Of a DNA stretch of 64,000 bases, positions 37,784 to 45,109 are shown one piece after another. Position 1 is the stretch's first letter; every line of letters begins with the position of its first letter. The notes beneath the pieces are model-generated. The model was not told the origin of the DNA, ran no database searches, and was given only the letters and a program-made list of their open reading frames with translations. The stretch spans positions 1 through 64,000 of the forward strand of contig NZ_AWTR02000085.1 of assembly GCF_000469665.2 (NCBI RefSeq), in the 5' to 3' direction. The stretch is from Holospora obtusa F1. GTDB lineage: Bacteria; Pseudomonadota; Alphaproteobacteria; Holosporales; Holosporaceae. The position numbers were made by a program, and so were the translations under genes.

Positions 37784-37812
37784 TTGCATATAGTAAAAAA
37801 AATATATATGAT
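37784..37812 (+). promoter_or_regulatory. Candidate promoter of dut
   Basis: TTGCAT (37784-37789) and TATGAT (37807-37812, five of six consensus) are 17 bases apart and lie 28 bases before the dut ATG. The -35 match is weak. Confidence 0.4.
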
Positions 37813-37840
37813 TCGTAGGAAAATTTTGTTATGAAAAGGT

Positions 37841-38281
37841 ATGGCATTTGCTCAACTTTATGTGAAACGTTTAGATCCTGAACTTCCAGACATCGAATAT
37901 GCTACCCCTGGAAGCTCCGCTTTTGATCTTCGATCCAGAATTCAGCACATGTTAGAACCAGGAAAAATTGTTACGATTCCAACAGGAATCGCAGTGGCAA
38001 TATCTGAAGGATGGGAGATTCAAATTCGTTCCAGATCTGGCTTGGCTGCGCATCAAGGTATCGTAGTATTAAATGCTCCTGGAACGATTGATAGAGATTT
38101 TCGCGGAGAAATTCAGGTTATTTTAATACATTTTGGATCTAGTCCGTTTATGATTGAAAGAGGAATGCGTATTGCACAAGCTGTGGTGAGTCCGGTTGTG
38201 CAGGCAGATTTTCAATGGGTAGATCATTTGCCCCCAACACAACGCGGAGATGCAGGCTTTGGTTCAACCGGTCTGCACTAG
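37841..38281 (+). CDS. dut: dUTP diphosphatase
   Basis: Hydrolyses dUTP to dUMP and PPi, keeping uracil out of DNA and feeding dTMP synthesis. All trimeric dUTPase motifs are present: GSSAFDLRS (1), RSRSGLAAHQGI (2), NAPGTIDRDFRGEI (3), RGMRIAQAV (4) and the C-terminal RGDAGFGSTG (5). At 146 residues it is full length. It overlaps the likely tilS start. Confidence 0.95.
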   Translation: MAFAQLYVKRLDPELPDIEYATPGSSAFDLRSRIQHMLEPGKIVTIPTGIAVAISEGWEIQIRSRSGLAAHQGIVVLNAPGTIDRDFRGEIQVILIHFGSSPFMIERGMRIAQAVVSPVVQADFQWVDHLPPTQRGDAGFGSTGLH

Positions 38282-39554
38282 TACAGATCTTCAATTTGCT
38301 TCAATTGAATTTTTAGAACAGTACTTTTTTGATGTGCTCTTTGGTTATTTTTCTGAATTTCCTGGCCCCTCAGTTGCGTTTGGAGTTTCTGGTGGAGCAG
38401 ATAGTCTTGCATTAGCGTATTTATTTACGCGGTGGAAACTTCTTTACGCTCCTGATATTGTTTTACTTCCTTTTATAGTTGATCATGGGATCCGAAAAGA
38501 ATCCAGAAAAGAGGCTGAGCGCGTTGTTAAGTGGTTATGTGGTTGGGGATTAGAATCTTTAATTATTTCTTGTTCAGGAGATATAGGGAATAATCAAGCC
38601 AGTTGGAGAAAAGCGCGATATGAAGCGCTACTTTTGGCGTGCCATACATACCAAGTTTTTTCGTTAGCCTTAGCTCACCATCAAGACGACGTACTAGAAA
38701 CGGTGTGGATGCGACAACGCGCTTCAAGCGATTGGAGAGGGTGTGCTGGAATTAGTAGTCATCGTATCCAATGGAATATTCACATATTTCGTCCATTATT
38801 AGCTTGGCCTAAATCATGCATGTACCGCATATTAAAGCATATTCAGCATCCCTGGATTGAAGATCCTTCGAATCAATGTCAACATTTTCAAAGGTGGAAA
38901 GCTCGGTGCGTCATTAAAAGCCAATCTGATCAAGAACGTCAAGAATTATGGAAGTCCACTTTAAGCTTTGCCAAGCAACGCAACCAAGAAAGTTTGGATT
39001 GGAAACAGAGCGTTCAGGTAAGTTTTTTTGCAGGGGGATGTAAAATTTCGAGATCTTCTGCCTGTTTTAATCTTCCAGTTTCACAAGGAGCCAGGATTTT
39101 ATCTCAATGGCTTTTTAGTATTATCCCTGGTCGGACTCCTTTATCGCAATCATCTTTGTGCAAAGCATGGAATCGTATGCTTGTAGTCAGTCGCAACGCA
39201 TCGCCTTGCGTTGTTTTGACATTAGGAGGATGCGTCATAATTCACGCTATGGATGCGTTTTATTGTTTTAGAGAATGGGAACGAATTGTTCCTTATAAAC
39301 CACTAGAGCATCTTGTAGGCCCCTGGATTTGGGATCATCGTTTTTTATTCTTTCAAAATGTTGACTTTCCCGTTTGCGCTTCTGCTTATGACACCCCACT
39401 TTATCCAGAACTCATAGCTGATACGTTCGGATTTTCGAAATATGTAGCACGCTGGGCGTGCGCTTGTATGCCTAATGTTTCCGGAGGATTTTTGTGTTAT
39501 CCAAGCGTCCCCTGCCCTGTTTTTTCACTGCCTTTTGGATTGTCTTTTTTGTAA
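38250..39554 (+). CDS. tilS: tRNA(Ile)-lysidine synthase
   Basis: Modifies the CAU anticodon of tRNA-Ile2 to lysidine. The PP-loop SGGADS (residues 47-52 from the first ATG) is followed by VDHGIRKESRKEAERV and HHQDDVLETVWMRQ, characteristic of TilS. Length is 434 residues. The start is uncertain: the ATG at 38250 lies 32 bases inside dut, and the protein only aligns convincingly from about residue 20. The C-terminal domain is divergent and cysteine-rich. About 120 non-coding bases separate it from gatC. Confidence 0.85.
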   Translation: MQALVQPVCTSTDLQFASIEFLEQYFFDVLFGYFSEFPGPSVAFGVSGGADSLALAYLFTRWKLLYAPDIVLLPFIVDHGIRKESRKEAERVVKWLCGWGLESLIISCSGDIGNNQASWRKARYEALLLACHTYQVFSLALAHHQDDVLETVWMRQRASSDWRGCAGISSHRIQWNIHIFRPLLAWPKSCMYRILKHIQHPWIEDPSNQCQHFQRWKARCVIKSQSDQERQELWKSTLSFAKQRNQESLDWKQSVQVSFFAGGCKISRSSACFNLPVSQGARILSQWLFSIIPGRTPLSQSSLCKAWNRMLVVSRNASPCVVLTLGGCVIIHAMDAFYCFREWERIVPYKPLEHLVGPWIWDHRFLFFQNVDFPVCASAYDTPLYPELIADTFGFSKYVARWACACMPNVSGGFLCYPSVPCPVFSLPFGLSFL

Positions 39555-39678
39555 AAATTATACCCGTCAAACACATGGAAAACGCTCTAAACCTGATAGA
39601 TTAATAGATACTACCTCTTGTGCTCCCCTTGAGTTTGCTTTAAAATTTTCTTCTGGATAAAAAAATAGAGGACAAGAT

Positions 39679-39966
39679 ATGAAGGTAAATTTAGAAGAGG
39701 TCAAACAAGTTGCAAAACTTGCAAAAATAAATTTGACTCAGGAAGAAGCTGAAGGATTTTTTCAAGAATTAAATCAAGTATTTGACTGGGTAAATCAACT
39801 AGAACAACTATGTCTTCAAGATCACCATCAACATCCAAAACTTTCTTGTCCTATGGTGGAAGACACTCCTAACGCTCCTGTTGATGTTGAAAAGTTATTA
39901 TCAAACGCACCAAAGCATCATCAAGGATATTTTGTTGTTCCAAATGTTTTGTCAGGAGACGCTTAA
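39679..39966 (+). CDS. gatC: Aspartyl/glutamyl-tRNA amidotransferase subunit C
   Basis: Small subunit that bridges GatA and GatB. The N-terminal pattern EEVKQVAKLAKINLTQEEAE and the C-terminal DTPNAPVDVEKLLSNAP plus GYFVVPNVL are characteristic. At 95 residues it is normal. Its stop and the gatA start share one base (TAATG), indicating tight coupling. Confidence 0.92.
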   Translation: MKVNLEEVKQVAKLAKINLTQEEAEGFFQELNQVFDWVNQLEQLCLQDHHQHPKLSCPMVEDTPNAPVDVEKLLSNAPKHHQGYFVVPNVLSGDA

Positions 39967-41438
39967 TGAAATATTCCGATATCTTATCTCTAACTCTAGC
40001 TCAAGCAAAATCAGCGCTTGATCGAGGTGATCTTTCCAGCGTAGAGCTTACTCAATGCTATATAGAGCAAATGATTTCTTTAAATTCTACGTATCATGCG
40101 TATATAACACAGTGCGAAGAATTAGCGTTAGAAATGGCAAAAAAAAGCGATTATCGAAGAAAACAAAAAAAATGCGGAATATTGGAAGGCATTCCTTTGG
40201 CGATCAAAGACGTATTTTGCACAAAGGGCGTTCGCACAACGTTTGCTTCCAAAATGATGGAAAATTTTGTTCCCCAGTATTCGTCAACTGTCACAGAACG
40301 TTTAGAAGAATGTGGTGGAATTTTTCTTGGAAAAACGAATTTAGACGAATTTTGCATGGGATCCATGAATACCTACACATTTATTGATCCTGTTGCAAAT
40401 CCTTGGGATATTTCGTGCGTTTCAGGAGGATCATCGGGGGGAAGCGCTGCTGCAATTGCTGCGGGTATGGCTTTAGGTGCGGTAGGATCTGACACAGGAG
40501 GATCTATTCGACAGCCCGCTTCTTTTTGTGGTGTTGTGGGAGTGCGCCCAACGTATGGAAGAGTTTCTCGTTATGGCATGGGCGCGTTTGCTTCTTCTTT
40601 TGATCAAGCCGGACCGATTGCGCGCACAGTAGAGGATGCTGGGTACATTTTTCAAGCTATTTGTGGGTATGATCCAAAAGACTCTACAAGTCGTCACATA
40701 CCTTGCCCAGACATATTTTCTGTCATGAATCAATCTGTTAAAAATATGAGGGTTGGAATTCCTATAGAATTTTATGAAGCTTCTTATTCGGAAGACGTGC
40801 GCCGTTACTGGGATCAAAGTCGTGACATTCTAAAAAATGCAGGATGTCAAATAAAGATGGTGTCATTGCCCTATGTTTCGTTTGCGCTTCCTTGTTACTA
40901 TCTTATTGTGTGTGCGGAAGCAGCGTCTAACTTAGCTCGTTATGATGGCGTAAAATATGGAGTGCGTCAATTTGGTGAAACCTTAGAAGAAATGTATGTT
41001 AATACACGAAGCGTAGGTTTTGGAGCAGAAGTAAAGCGTCGAATTTTGATTGGGACATATATTTTGTCTCACGGAAATTATGATGCGTATTACGGAAAAG
41101 CGCTGCGTATTCGTCAATTAATTCAAGAAGATTTTTCAAAAGTTTTTCAAGATGTTGATGTATTGTTAATGCCCACGACACCTACCGCAGCATTTTCTAC
41201 GTCTCAAGCACCAAAAGATCCGGTGAACATTTACTTGAATGACATACTCACTGTTCCTATAAATGTCGGTGGAATTTGTGGAATTTCTGTTCCATTTTGT
41301 CTCTCCAGTCAAGGACTTCCTTTGGGAATTCAGATTTTGGCTCCTGCTTTTGAAGATGGGCGTTTGTTTCAGTTTGGAAAAGTGTTAGAAAAAGAAAGTA
41401 ATTTCCCTAATCTTCCTTTTTTAACGAAAAATTTGTAG
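39966..41438 (+). CDS. gatA: Aspartyl/glutamyl-tRNA amidotransferase subunit A
   Basis: Glutaminase subunit that supplies ammonia for converting Glu-tRNA(Gln) and Asp-tRNA(Asn). The amidase Ser-Ser-Lys triad is intact: K81 in LAIKDV, S156 in SGGSSGGSAAA and S180 in GSDTGGSIRQPA. At 490 residues it is full length. gatB, which usually follows, is absent; the next gene is a small minus-strand ORF, so gatB must lie elsewhere. Confidence 0.95.
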   Translation: MKYSDILSLTLAQAKSALDRGDLSSVELTQCYIEQMISLNSTYHAYITQCEELALEMAKKSDYRRKQKKCGILEGIPLAIKDVFCTKGVRTTFASKMMENFVPQYSSTVTERLEECGGIFLGKTNLDEFCMGSMNTYTFIDPVANPWDISCVSGGSSGGSAAAIAAGMALGAVGSDTGGSIRQPASFCGVVGVRPTYGRVSRYGMGAFASSFDQAGPIARTVEDAGYIFQAICGYDPKDSTSRHIPCPDIFSVMNQSVKNMRVGIPIEFYEASYSEDVRRYWDQSRDILKNAGCQIKMVSLPYVSFALPCYYLIVCAEAASNLARYDGVKYGVRQFGETLEEMYVNTRSVGFGAEVKRRILIGTYILSHGNYDAYYGKALRIRQLIQEDFSKVFQDVDVLLMPTTPTAAFSTSQAPKDPVNIYLNDILTVPINVGGICGISVPFCLSSQGLPLGIQILAPAFEDGRLFQFGKVLEKESNFPNLPFLTKNL

Positions 41439-41491
41439 CAATATTTTTTTCCTTAGTGTGAACTCTTTTTATGCAAAAATCACGCTTTTTG

Positions 41492-41547
41492 TGCCGTTTT
41501 ATTTTAGATCAAACCAAAATATGAAGATTATGTTCAAAAAAACGGCA
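41492..41547. terminator. Inverted repeat between convergent gatA and the small secreted-protein gene
   Basis: TGCCGTTTT (41492-41500) and AAAACGGCA (41539-41547) are perfect 9-bp complements 38 bases apart. A smaller CAAAAA/TTTTTG hairpin is at 41474-41491. The position between two converging genes fits a bidirectional terminator. Confidence 0.4.
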
Positions 41548-41570
41548 TATACTAAAGAGCTAAAAGATAA

Positions 41571-41852
41571 TTAAAACGTGTGATTAAAAATTGGTGCTAA
41601 ATTTCCACTTCCTACACGACTTTGCCCTCCTAAAGCCGAAGGTAAAGCATTAAGAGGATTCGCATCTGGTCCTAAAACAGAGAAAGGAATATTCCAAGAA
41701 GAAAAATCTGCCAATTGAGTATAAGGTTCATTTTTTTTGGCATAGGGTTTTTTTACGCTTTTTGGAGCATTCAAAGAAAAGGTATTTTGTGCATAACACA
41801 AACTTTTTCCCCATACAAAAGCAAAACATATTAAAAAAAATACAATTTTCAT
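41571..41852 (-). CDS. Small predicted secreted protein
   Basis: 93 residues with a clear signal peptide (MKIVFFLICFAFVWGKSLCYA, cleavage probably before QN). The mature part of about 72 residues is polar, with KKPYAKKNEPY and a C-terminal Gly/Ser/Asn-rich segment ending in NHTF. I recognise no family. It is single-gene and convergent with gatA. The intact signal peptide and good codon content support a real gene, but the function is unknown. Confidence 0.55.
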   Translation of the reverse strand: MKIVFFLICFAFVWGKSLCYAQNTFSLNAPKSVKKPYAKKNEPYTQLADFSSWNIPFSVLGPDANPLNALPSALGGQSRVGSGNLAPIFNHTF

Positions 41853-42080
41853 ATTATAAAATATTTATCTATATATTTACAATCATATATTTTTGTTTTT
41901 TATTTTTTATTAACGGTTGTATTTGAAAATAAAAAATTAAATCGATTTAAAAATATATAATTTCTGAATTTACGAATCCGTGACGTTGGGTAATAAAATC
42001 AGAAAATTAAATTTTTAAGATATATTGATTGTCAGGAGGTGTACGCTGCTTGCGATACTGGAAGTTTTGTGTAATAATCC

Positions 42081-42110
42081 AAAGAAGATTTTGTGAGCTT
42101 TATCTTCTTT
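42081..42110 (+). promoter_or_regulatory. Stem-loop in the rpsF leader
   Basis: AAAGAAGAT (42081-42089) and ATCTTCTTT (42102-42110) form a perfect 9-bp stem with a 12-base loop, 37 bases before the rpsF ATG. No T-tract follows. Other bacteria carry an S6:S18-binding leader here; I could not identify its conserved CCG bulge with confidence. Confidence 0.4.
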
Positions 42111-42147
42111 GAGCAAATGATCATACATATCAGGAGAATTAAATAGC

Positions 42148-42591
42148 ATGACGACAATGCAAGATACCGTAAAAGAGATGTTACGAGGACGTTATCATCG
42201 TGAGAAGTTGTTAAAATATGAATTAGTATTAATTATTAATCCAGATTATTCTATGCCTCAGGTCTTGGAAGCCTTCCAAAAAATTGAATCTAAGGTTCAA
42301 GAGTATAGTGGATCTTTAAATCCTGCGGAATACTGGGGATTTCGAACCCTTGCGTATCCTATTCATAAACGTAATAAAGCGCACTACGTTTATTGTACTG
42401 CTCAGTTTAATCCGTCGTGCGTCAAGGAGCTGGAACGCTTTCTTTCTGTTGAGCTTCACGGAGGGATTTTCAGACATCTCATTTTAAAAGTGCAAAATGA
42501 AGATTTGCTGGTAGAACCCACAATGTTGAAACAATCTTCTTTGACGGATGCTGTAAATGGCACACCAAAAGCTGCTCCTGCGGTATCTTGA
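42148..42591 (+). CDS. rpsF: 30S ribosomal protein S6
   Basis: S6 binds the central 16S domain together with S18. The family fold starts at KYELVLIINPDYS, with GFRTLAYPIHKRNKAHYVYC in the core and FRHLILKV near the end. There is a non-standard N-terminal extension of about 22 residues and a tail of about 30. The ATG at 42148 has AGGAG upstream. First gene of the rpsF-rpsR-membrane protein-rplI run. Confidence 0.9.
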   Translation: MTTMQDTVKEMLRGRYHREKLLKYELVLIINPDYSMPQVLEAFQKIESKVQEYSGSLNPAEYWGFRTLAYPIHKRNKAHYVYCTAQFNPSCVKELERFLSVELHGGIFRHLILKVQNEDLLVEPTMLKQSSLTDAVNGTPKAAPAVS

Positions 42592-42626
42592 TGAACGTGT
42601 GTTGTGTGTGATAGAGGAGAAATTTT

Positions 42627-42896
42627 ATGAATTATATGCGTAAAAAATATATTCGTTCTTTGAAAGAGAGTGAGATAAATTTTAAGAATTTAAAATTGTT
42701 AAATCGATCTGTGACGGATTCAGGAAGAATCACACCTGGACGTCTGATTCAGATCGATCGTAGGTCGGTAGGAAAATCGGAAGAAGAAACTCAGAAAAAA
42801 ATTTCTAAGACTCTTTCTAATGCAAAGCGTCAAAAGAATATAGCAAATGCTGTAAAAATTGCGAGATATCTTGCCTTAATTCCTTATAAAAAGTAA
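42627..42896 (+). CDS. rpsR: 30S ribosomal protein S18 with internal insertion
   Basis: The start INFKNLKLLNRSVTDSGRIT and the end NIANAVKIARYLALIPY match S18. Between the PGRL block and the NAKRQKNIANAV helix, residues about 44-63 (DRRSVGKSEEE...KTL) have no counterpart in the usual S18, where the TG-x-SAK-Q-R segment follows directly. The protein is 89 residues. It follows rpsF by 35 bases. The insertion is highly charged and would lie near the S18 helix contacting rRNA or S6. Confidence 0.85.
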   Translation: MNYMRKKYIRSLKESEINFKNLKLLNRSVTDSGRITPGRLIQIDRRSVGKSEEETQKKISKTLSNAKRQKNIANAVKIARYLALIPYKK

Positions 42897-42921
42897 ATTT
42901 AGAGGTTTGTTTAGAGAAGTG

Positions 42922-43686
42922 ATGCAAAAAATTTATCAATATCTTGCCACTGCTTTTGTGGGAGTTTTTTCTTTCGTATGTTTTTTTGCACCTTCTTCTT
43001 TTGTGTCTCAGGGACTTTTGTTGGGACTCATGATTCCGTTTGCAGGGGTGCTTTTAAATATTCACTGGGAAGTATCATTGGTGCTTTCCGTATTTGCTTT
43101 TTCTTCTTTGGTGTGCGCGGAATATCCTGTTGCAGTATTGGTAGCGTATTCTGTATATTTTTTGGTCCCACTTTTTCTCTTACGTAATGAAAAAATGTTC
43201 GAAAATGAAATGCCAGAGGGGGTTTTTTTAAAATTTTTAAGTTTTACCATGATGATCCTTACTTTTTTTGTCGGATTATGGTGGCAAGATGTGATGGCGT
43301 TGTCCTCGGCCCCTCTTTTTCTGAAAATATGGCCAGGAACTTTATCATTACTTTCCGGATCTTGTTCTGGAGCGTGGTTTTTAAAAGATAGAATTTTTTC
43401 AAAAAATTTATTTTCCGTAACTGTGTTCAATTATTGGTTGTTAAGTATATTTCTTATGCTGGCAATTTTTTTAGAAGACGCGCAGGTCATCTTTCTTAAC
43501 ATGGTATTGAGTGCAGTTTTACCGTTTGTGTTAGAGGGATGGAGCGTTCTTCGAAATTTATGTAAGGGAAAATCGGGGCTTGTCTTTTTTATTGCAGCAT
43601 CTTGTGCTACTATAACCGGAGTTCCATTGGTTATTTTGGGTTTGTATTCAATTTTCAAGCCTTGGATCAGGCCTTCTGTTAAATAA
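42922..43686 (+). CDS. DUF2232-like multi-pass membrane protein
   Basis: 254 residues from the ATG at 42922, with seven or so hydrophobic segments and short loops. No catalytic motif is visible. Its position between rpsR and rplI is the position of the DUF2232 membrane protein in many alphaproteobacteria, which is the main reason for the name. The frame is open upstream to a TTG at 42907, which would add five residues. Function unknown; the family resembles YybS-type proteins. Confidence 0.7.
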   Translation: MQKIYQYLATAFVGVFSFVCFFAPSSFVSQGLLLGLMIPFAGVLLNIHWEVSLVLSVFAFSSLVCAEYPVAVLVAYSVYFLVPLFLLRNEKMFENEMPEGVFLKFLSFTMMILTFFVGLWWQDVMALSSAPLFLKIWPGTLSLLSGSCSGAWFLKDRIFSKNLFSVTVFNYWLLSIFLMLAIFLEDAQVIFLNMVLSAVLPFVLEGWSVLRNLCKGKSGLVFFIAASCATITGVPLVILGLYSIFKPWIRPSVK

Positions 43687-43699
43687 GTAGGAGAAATTT

Positions 43700-44190
43700 A
43701 TGGCGATCAAAAAGAAAAAAAAACTTCTGTTGTCTTGTGTGCTAACATTCGTAAATTAGGAAATGTGGGGGATATTGTGCAAGTAGCTCCAGGATATCAT
43801 CGTAATTATTTGGAGCCCCAAGGTAAAGCATTTTTTGCAACTTCTGAAAAAATTGAGGAAGTTCGCCTAAAAAGTGAAGCGCTGAAGGCTGAAGATGAAG
43901 CACGTAAAGTGCTTGCTTTACAGTACGCAGAACAATTACAGTCGGTTGAGTTGACGTTCTCTAAAGAAAGTAATGAGGCGGGCGTTATGTTCGGATCTGT
44001 AACTGCATTAGATGTGTGCCAATTGTTAGGTGATCAGTTTACGCAAGAAGACTTGAAGTTTTCTAAGTCCGCGATATTGATGGACAAACCTTTGAAAACG
44101 TTTGGGGTTCACGAAGTATCTGTAGAGCTTCATCCACATGTTGTCGTTGATATTAAAATTACTATCACCCCTAAATTATTGCATCACTGA
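43700..44190 (+). CDS. rplI: 50S ribosomal protein L9, split by a frame change at an A9 tract
   Basis: The ATG at 43700 is preceded by an ideal AGGAG (43689-43693) and encodes MAIKKKKK, but that frame ends at TAG 43757. The conserved L9 sequence (SVVLCANIRKLGNVGDIVQVAPGYHRNYLEPQGKA in type) continues in the -1 frame from ACT at 43723. Adding one A to the A9 run, or a -1 slip on it, joins the two parts into a normal 163-residue L9. The two-domain structure, with a long connecting helix and C-terminal domain, is otherwise intact. No alternative ATG exists in the L9 frame; a TTG at 43735 would cut off the first beta strand. Confidence 0.85.
43715..43723 (+). other. A9 slippery tract in rplI
   Basis: Nine consecutive A bases preceded by G and followed by C. 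Zero-frame codons here are AAA-AAA-AAA, so the A-AAA-AAA heptamer allows -1 tandem slippage; an extra A in the transcript would have the same effect. The tract separates the start codon from the body of L9. Confidence 0.8.
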
Positions 44191-44200
44191 CTTTAATCTT

Positions 44201-45109
44201 ATGTCTTGGACAGCTATAGGATACAAAATAGGTTCTTGTTTGGGGTTTTCGTGCTTAAATGTGGCAATCAAAAGCGCAAATTTTCCTGTGCTTTGGGTTG
44301 TTTTTATCCAAAATTTTGGAGCTTTTTTTTGGGTTTGTTTGGGGTTCGGATTCAAAGTAGATTTTAAAATTTTTCGACCTCTTTCTTTGTTAAGAGGTGT
44401 GTTGTCTTTAGCTGGAGTTCTTTTGTGGACTTCTAGCTTAAAGCATTTTTCTCTTTTTCAAATGATTTGTTTAGGATTGTTTAGTCCTTGTGCAACAATT
44501 TTTTTAGCAGTATTAATTTTACAAGAATCTTTAACTTGGCGCAGGATTGCCGCCATTACTGTAAGCCTTTTGGGGGGATCACTTATTCATTGTGGGAAAA
44601 GTGTGTTTGCTCTATCTTTAGAAAATTTTTTGCAGTTTCGTAATATTCCATTGCTTCCATTTTTAGCTATATTTTGCTTTTCAGCTTCTAATATTGTTGC
44701 AAAAAAAATGCTAAAACGCTCATCTCCAGAAGAGGTGGGATGTTCTGTGTTTGCACTAACTGCACTTGGGACAGCTTTATGTATTTTAATAGAATATGTT
44801 TGGAGACCTTTTTTTTTAAGCGCAACAACACGATTAACCTTACAAGAGATGTTAAATCTTTTATTTTTGAAAAAATTTTTAAAAAATTTTGTAATTTTGG
44901 GAAGTTTAACATTTTTATCGCATATTTTAATGAATCGCGCTTTGGCTCTACACCGCGTTCTTTTTTTATTACCTTTTGGGGCAACACGCCCTATGATTAG
45001 TGCTTTTTTAGGATGGTATTTTTTTAATGAACCATGGCCTAGTCTCTGGATGTGGACAGGAAGTGCTGCTATGATTGTAGCGATTGTTTTGCTATCACAA
45101 GAGCGATGA
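44201..45109 (+). CDS. EamA/DMT-family transporter
   Basis: 302 residues from the ATG at 44201, with about ten hydrophobic helices in two repeated EamA halves typical of drug/metabolite transporters. The frame is open upstream to 44138, but that start would overlap rplI by about 50 bases and adds no helix. Substrate unknown; relatives export or import amino acids, nucleotides or S-adenosylmethionine in intracellular bacteria. Its stop overlaps the M48 protease start (ATGA). Confidence 0.8.
   Translation: MSWTAIGYKIGSCLGFSCLNVAIKSANFPVLWVVFIQNFGAFFWVCLGFGFKVDFKIFRPLSLLRGVLSLAGVLLWTSSLKHFSLFQMICLGLFSPCATIFLAVLILQESLTWRRIAAITVSLLGGSLIHCGKSVFALSLENFLQFRNIPLLPFLAIFCFSASNIVAKKMLKRSSPEEVGCSVFALTALGTALCILIEYVWRPFFLSATTRLTLQEMLNLLFLKKFLKNFVILGSLTFLSHILMNRALALHRVLFLLPFGATRPMISAFLGWYFFNEPWPSLWMWTGSAAMIVAIVLLSQER

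Noticed and set aside
39475-39660. 61-codon ORF overlapping the tilS 3' end
   Set aside because: It is mostly inside tilS in another frame, with no family resemblance or ribosome-binding site. I considered whether it was a frameshifted tilS tail, but the joined sequence showed no recognisable TilS end.
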